Made by a program: the position numbers and the translations under genes | Assembly: GCA_023486985.1 (NCBI GenBank) | Contig: JAMDEM010000057.1 | Location: 1 to 7,752, forward strand | Length of the DNA stretch: 7,752 nucleotides | Reading direction: 5' to 3' | Source: Bacillota bacterium | GTDB lineage: Bacteria; Vulcanimicrobiota; JAMDEM01 | Shown here: positions 4,571-7,752 of the stretch, piece after piece | Layout of the letters: every line of letters starts with the position of its first letter | Numbering within the stretch: the stretch's first letter is position 1 | Notes under the pieces: model-generated | Databases searched by the model: none | What the model was told of the DNA's origin: nothing | The model's input: the letters and a program-made list of their open reading frames with translations, nothing else

Positions 4571-5860
4571 ATGAATAATTTCGGCAATGTAGATCCCAGC
4601 GTAATTCAGCAGATTGCGGCAACGGGATATAATTTTAAGGACATAACCCAGACAACTCCGGGAGTTGGCGCTCAACCCGTGGACCTCTCTGCGCTTCCAA
4701 AAGAAGTAAGAGATATATATGAACAGGGAGCAGGAGCGCAGTCTACCGGAGTTTATACTCCTCAGCAGCTCCAGTCTTTTGGCTTAAACCAGGGCTTTGT
4801 TCCCGGAATGAACCCGGCTGCCTTGCAGGGCACGCCCCTTCAGCCGTTTACCCAGGATATTCAAAATATGCAGCAGCAGATTGACCAGACCCAGCAGGCA
4901 ATCGGGACCGCTCAGGATATTTCTTCGATAGCTCCGATGCTTGCCGCGCTTTCCCAGCAGCTTCAGGATCTTCTCGCCAAAGAACAGCAGGCTCTTTCGC
5001 AAGGGCAGAATTTTGCCAGCCTGCCTCCTGTTCCGGGATTTGATCCTTCTCAATTTGGAGGAATCCCGGGTGGAGTTCCGGGCGGTGTCCCTGGAATACC
5101 CGGCGGAGTCCCGGGCGGCTATCCTCCTTATGTTCCAGTTCCTATGCCTCTTCCTCAGCCAATTCCGAATGTGCCTCCAGTGCCTATGCCTTTACCTCAG
5201 CCCATTCCGAATGTGCCTCCGGGACAGGTAACAATTCAGCAGCCGGAAGCTCCAAAGCCTCTTCTTGAAAGAGATCCAAACTATCTTGATCCTTTTGCCC
5301 CGCTTAAAACGGATATAAAACAGGGAATCAGCGAAATACAGCAGAGAGATAAAGCAATTAACGCCGACAGGCAAAAATCAAAGACCGAGTATGCTCTTGG
5401 CGAACACGGTCTTGGAAAAGAAATTCTTAACCAGGCATGGAACAACCTTAAAGAAAATCTCGGTAATGCAAAGACGGTTATAGTCACAGGCGGAAAAGCA
5501 GTCTATGATATAGCTGTTAAAGCTCCCGTCATTGCCCTGAAAAACACAGGAAAAGCGCTTGTTCAGGCTGCGGGCGAAACTGTTGCTCCTATAGTAAAAA
5601 ATATAAAGCAGGGCATCAGCGAAATTCAGCAGCGCCATACACAGGTTAATGCCGACAGGAAGAAATCAAAAGAAGATTACGCTGCGGGCCAGCATGGACT
5701 GGGAAAAGAAGTTGTCAATCAGGCATGGAACAACCTGAAGGAAAATGTAGGCAATACCTACACTGCTGTGAAAACCGGGGCTAAAGTTGCAGTCAATACA
5801 GTCACAGCGCCCGTAAGATTCCTGGGCAATGCGGCAAAACACATTTTTGGGTTCAAATAA
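4571..5860 (+). CDS. Unrecognised Gln/Pro-rich protein with duplicated C-terminal helical module
   Basis: I do not recognise this 429-residue protein. It has no signal peptide or clear membrane segment, so it is probably cytoplasmic or exported by a leaderless route. Residues 1-90 are mixed, with LPKEVRDIYEQG and TPQQLQSFGL. Residues 94-147 are Gln-rich and likely helical or coiled coil (DIQNMQQQIDQTQQAIG). Residues 151-188 are Gly/Pro repeats of the type GGVPG. Residues 190-217 are two tandem copies of VPMPLPQPIPNVPP. The C-terminal half is an internal duplication: residues 248-299 and 344-395 align without gaps (39 of 52 identical by eye), sharing IKQGISEIQQR, NADR, HGLGKE and NQAWNNLKEN. 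Each is followed by an Ala/Val/Lys-rich amphipathic stretch. GGAGG sits 7 bases before the ATG. It stands alone between its own promoter and terminator. A structural, coat or matrix-like role is possible, but this is a guess. Confidence 0.88.
   Translation: MNNFGNVDPSVIQQIAATGYNFKDITQTTPGVGAQPVDLSALPKEVRDIYEQGAGAQSTGVYTPQQLQSFGLNQGFVPGMNPAALQGTPLQPFTQDIQNMQQQIDQTQQAIGTAQDISSIAPMLAALSQQLQDLLAKEQQALSQGQNFASLPPVPGFDPSQFGGIPGGVPGGVPGIPGGVPGGYPPYVPVPMPLPQPIPNVPPVPMPLPQPIPNVPPGQVTIQQPEAPKPLLERDPNYLDPFAPLKTDIKQGISEIQQRDKAINADRQKSKTEYALGEHGLGKEILNQAWNNLKENLGNAKTVIVTGGKAVYDIAVKAPVIALKNTGKALVQAAGETVAPIVKNIKQGISEIQQRHTQVNADRKKSKEDYAAGQHGLGKEVVNQAWNNLKENVGNTYTAVKTGAKVAVNTVTAPVRFLGNAAKHIFGFK
5138..5221 (+). 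repeat. Tandem 42-base repeat encoding VPMPLPQPIPNVPP twice
   Basis: Two adjacent 14-codon units (5138-5179 and 5180-5221) encode identical peptides but differ at several third positions, for example CTT versus TTA for Leu and CCA versus CCC for Pro. Identical protein with drifted DNA suggests that the Pro-rich sequence is kept by selection rather than being a fresh slippage product. Confidence 0.9.
5312..5467 (+). repeat. C-terminal module, copy 1 (residues 248-299)
   Basis: Fifty-two codons begin with DIKQGISEIQQR and end with NLKENLGN. They align without gaps to the copy at 5600-5755. A 44-residue Ala/Val/Lys-rich spacer (300-343) separates the two. Confidence 0.88.
5600..5755 (+). repeat. 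C-terminal module, copy 2 (residues 344-395)
   Basis: Fifty-two codons begin with NIKQGISEIQQR and end with NLKENVGN. Differences from copy 1 are mostly conservative: QKSK/KKSK, EILNQ/EVVNQ and ENLGN/ENVGN. A 34-residue amphipathic tail ending HIFGFK follows. Confidence 0.88.
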
Positions 5861-5885
5861 TAATCAAATAAACAAATACAAAGGC

Positions 5886-5911
5886 AGGAGGAAACAGGTT
5901 TTCCTCCTTTT
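5886..5911 (+). terminator. Intrinsic terminator of the 429-residue gene
   Basis: A 9-bp stem, AGGAGGAAA/TTTCCTCCT, around a 5-base loop, followed by TTT, starts 25 bases after the stop codon. The T-run is short (TTTCC), so termination may be partial. It separates this gene from the zinc-ribbon/purB pair. Confidence 0.65.
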
Positions 5912-5968
5912 CCATTTCTACAGGAAAATTTACCTGCACCGGAGAAATCTTTTCAAACACAATTGATT

Positions 5969-5973
5969 GGAGG
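5969..5973 (+). promoter_or_regulatory. Ribosome binding site that fixes a TTG start
   Basis: GGAGG lies 8 bases before the TTG at 5982. An earlier in-frame TTG at 5967 overlaps this site and has no site of its own, so 5982 is the better start. Confidence 0.7.
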
Positions 5974-5981
5974 CGAAAGCT

Positions 5982-6470
5982 TTGATCTGCCTTAAATGCT
6001 CCAGAGAATATCTTCCTGAAACTGAATACTGCGATCAATGCAATTTTCTTTTAACGGGTGAGAAAAAATACGGCTCTCATTTTATGCAATTGGTAAGAGC
6101 CAGCGAGGAAATGCTTAATGACGAAATAACCGCTCCTCTTTATCAAGTTGTTATTGAAAATATGGAAAGAATAATTGATAAGATGGAAACCGCTATTGAA
6201 GAAGAATATTCAGCGCCGGACCTGAAAGAAACTCCCCCTGAAGTAAAGAAGGTTCTGGACCAGGTTCTTGCCTCTTCGAGGGAATCTATAACAACTTACC
6301 GGCTTGCACTGCTGGAATTAAAAAAATATATAGAGGACGAAGATAAAGAACATATACGAAACGGACTGCCTTTGGCAGAAAAAGCAAGCGACCTTCTTGA
6401 GCTTTCAAGGGAAATGTCAGAGTATGCAGCTTCCCGGCTTGAAGAATTCGGGCGGGAAGCCCTGAACTAA
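5982..6470 (+). CDS. Zinc-ribbon protein with long helical C-terminal region, function unknown
   Basis: A 162-residue cytoplasmic protein that I do not recognise. It opens with a treble-clef or zinc-ribbon knuckle: Cys-3 and Cys-6 (CLKC) and Cys-17 and Cys-20 (CDQC), two CxxC pairs 10 residues apart, which should bind one zinc. The rest, from about residue 30, is predicted to be almost all helix and is strongly acidic: ITAPLYQVVIENMERIIDKM, VKKVLDQVLASSRES, LALLELKKYIEDEDKEH and KASDLLELSREMSEYAASRL. It could be a helical bundle that mediates protein contacts. Translation starts at TTG behind GGAGG. It ends 20 bases before purB with no terminator between, so the two genes are likely co-transcribed. 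No convincing promoter is seen between 5912 and 5968. Similar short ribbons occur in many unrelated adaptor proteins, so the ribbon alone does not give a function. Confidence 0.82.
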   Translation: MICLKCSREYLPETEYCDQCNFLLTGEKKYGSHFMQLVRASEEMLNDEITAPLYQVVIENMERIIDKMETAIEEEYSAPDLKETPPEVKKVLDQVLASSRESITTYRLALLELKKYIEDEDKEHIRNGLPLAEKASDLLELSREMSEYAASRLEEFGREALN

Positions 6471-6490
6471 AAAAAAGCAGGAGGCGGCGC

Positions 6491-7752
6491 GTGATACAGC
6501 GTTATTCTTATCCTGCAATGAGAAAAATATGGGAGCCGGATAATAAGTTCCGGAAATGGCTCCGGATAGAGATAGTTCTTTGCCAGTTATGGGCTTCTCA
6601 TGGAATTATCCCCGAAAAATCCGCAAGAAACATACTGGAAAAAGCTTCTTTTAACGTAAAAGAAATTGAAAAACTTGAGGAAACCACTGGCCATGACCTG
6701 GTGGCTTTCCTCCAATCCGTGGGAAAAAACCTGGGCAAAGACGCAAAATACCTGCACTACGGAGTTACTTCTTATGACATTGAAGACACAGCCTTAAGCC
6801 TCCTTTTAAAAGATTCCTGCCGCCTGATAATTCAGGATATTGAAGAACTTGCCGCAGTCATTAAGGCAGAAGCCCTCAAATACCGTTACACCCTCACCGC
6901 CGGCAGAACTCACGGAATGCATGCCGAGCCCACAACTTTTGGATTAAAACTTCTTATCTGGGTCTCCGAACTGGAAAGACATTTAACAAGAATGATAAGT
7001 GTCCGAGAAGAAATAAGCGCGGGAAAAGTTTCCGGCGCGGTGGGCACTTATGCAACCGTGCCCCCCTCGATTGAAGATGAATTATGCATAAAGCTTGATT
7101 TAAAACCCGAAAAAATCTCCAGCCAGATAATCCAGAGGGACAGGCATGCGGGCTATCTTTCAGAACTTGCCATCCTGGCGGGGACGGTTGAAAAAATCGC
7201 ACTTGAAATCCGCCACCTCCAGCGAACAGAAGTGATGGAAGTTGAAGAAGGTTTTAAAAAGGGGCAGAAAGGCTCCTCCGCCATGCCCCATAAGAGAAAC
7301 CCGATTATTTCGGAGCGACTCTGCGGGCTGGCACGGGTTGTGCGAGCCAATGCGCTTGCGGGAATGGAAAATATCGCTCTCTGGCATGAAAGAGACATAA
7401 GCCACTCTTCAGTTGAAAGAATCATCCTGCCGGACAGCAGTATCCTAATTGATTACATGTTAAGGAAGCTAACCGAATTAATACAAAACTGGGTTGTTTA
7501 TCCGGAAAGAATGAAAAAAAATCTTGGAATAACCGGCGGGCTTATCTTTTCCCAAAGGCTTCTTCTGAGCCTTATAGACAAGGGCATGACAAGAGAAAAA
7601 GCATACGACACTGTTCAGAAACATGCAACGGAAGCATGGCAGAAGAAGAAAGATTTTAAAAAGCTCATCTCTTCCGATAAGGAGATTACAAGCTGCTTAA
7701 GCAGGAAAGAACTTGAAAAAATCTTTGATTATAAATACTATTTAAGATTTGT
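6491..7752 (+). CDS. purB: Adenylosuccinate lyase, 3' end beyond window
   Basis: Purine-pathway enzyme that removes fumarate from SAICAR (step 8 of IMP synthesis) and from adenylosuccinate (to AMP). 420 codons are present and the frame is open to the edge. Family members of this type have about 430-435 residues, so only about 10-15 are missing. The start is GTG with AGGAGG 6 bases upstream, and the protein opens IQRYSYPAMRKIWEP, as expected. Catalytic residues are in place: His-68 (TTGHDLVAF), His-141 in TAGRTHGMHAEPTTFG, and Ser-262/Ser-263 in the fumarase-superfamily signature GSSAMPHKRNP. YLHYGVTSYDIEDTA is the substrate-binding conserved region 1, and DISHSSVER is also typical. Numbering coincides with the Bacillus-type enzymes, so I see no internal insertions. 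It forms a homotetramer in this family. It lies 20 bases downstream of the zinc-ribbon gene. Confidence 0.98.
   Translation, partial: MIQRYSYPAMRKIWEPDNKFRKWLRIEIVLCQLWASHGIIPEKSARNILEKASFNVKEIEKLEETTGHDLVAFLQSVGKNLGKDAKYLHYGVTSYDIEDTALSLLLKDSCRLIIQDIEELAAVIKAEALKYRYTLTAGRTHGMHAEPTTFGLKLLIWVSELERHLTRMISVREEISAGKVSGAVGTYATVPPSIEDELCIKLDLKPEKISSQIIQRDRHAGYLSELAILAGTVEKIALEIRHLQRTEVMEVEEGFKKGQKGSSAMPHKRNPIISERLCGLARVVRANALAGMENIALWHERDISHSSVERIILPDSSILIDYMLRKLTELIQNWVVYPERMKKNLGITGGLIFSQRLLLSLIDKGMTREKAYDTVQKHATEAWQKKKDFKKLISSDKEITSCLSRKELEKIFDYKYYLRF

Noticed and set aside
4784..5638. Several frames antisense or out of frame within the 429-residue gene
   Set aside because: The Gly/Pro and Gln-rich codon usage of the real gene leaves long open frames by chance. 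None has a start with a ribosome site.
6954..7425. Minus-strand frames of 80-90 codons
   Set aside because: They are antisense to purB, whose frame is intact and carries the catalytic motifs.

Overview
The window looks like part of a chromosome from an uncultured, probably diderm bacterium. The supporting signs are a lipoprotein signal, Sec-type signal anchors, a B12-import gene, strong AGGAGG ribosome binding sites, and a family of pilin-derived surface proteins. The pilin-like domains remind me of predicted proteins from candidate bacterial phyla, but I cannot place the organism from sequence alone. I see no phage, transposon, CRISPR, tRNA or rRNA signature.

Layout on the minus strand, in order of transcription. 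A Mn-type Fe/Mn superoxide dismutase (3791-4414) ends in a strong intrinsic terminator (3731-3766). Just beyond it begins a compact four-gene group: a small ABM-type alpha/beta-barrel protein (3410-3700), a lipoprotein (2874-3377), a 326-residue membrane-anchored protein (1876-2856) and a 439-residue membrane-anchored protein (506-1825). The last three share one 89-residue, gap-free, pilin/GspG-like head domain, present in four copies. They differ in how that head is anchored. Next comes a cobalamin riboswitch (210-414) with an antiterminator/terminator platform (139-184). It precedes the start of a BtuF-like substrate-binding protein that runs off the left edge (1-124).

Layout on the plus strand. 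A promoter divergent from the superoxide dismutase drives an unrecognised 429-residue protein (4571-5860). It has a Gln-rich helical part, a Gly/Pro-rich linker with a tandem 14-residue Pro repeat, and a duplicated C-terminal helical module. It ends in an intrinsic terminator (5886-5911). Then come a zinc-ribbon/helical protein of unknown function (5982-6470) and, 20 bases later, purB for adenylosuccinate lyase (from 6491, open at the right edge and missing probably only about 10-15 residues).

The most unusual part is the 506-3377 gene family. Pilin head domains have been detached from the prepilin-peptidase leader and mounted on a lipid anchor or on an NTF2-like stalk. Synonymous-level variants are shuffled among the copies in a way that suggests gene conversion. 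The 429-residue repeat protein is a second candidate for an undescribed function.
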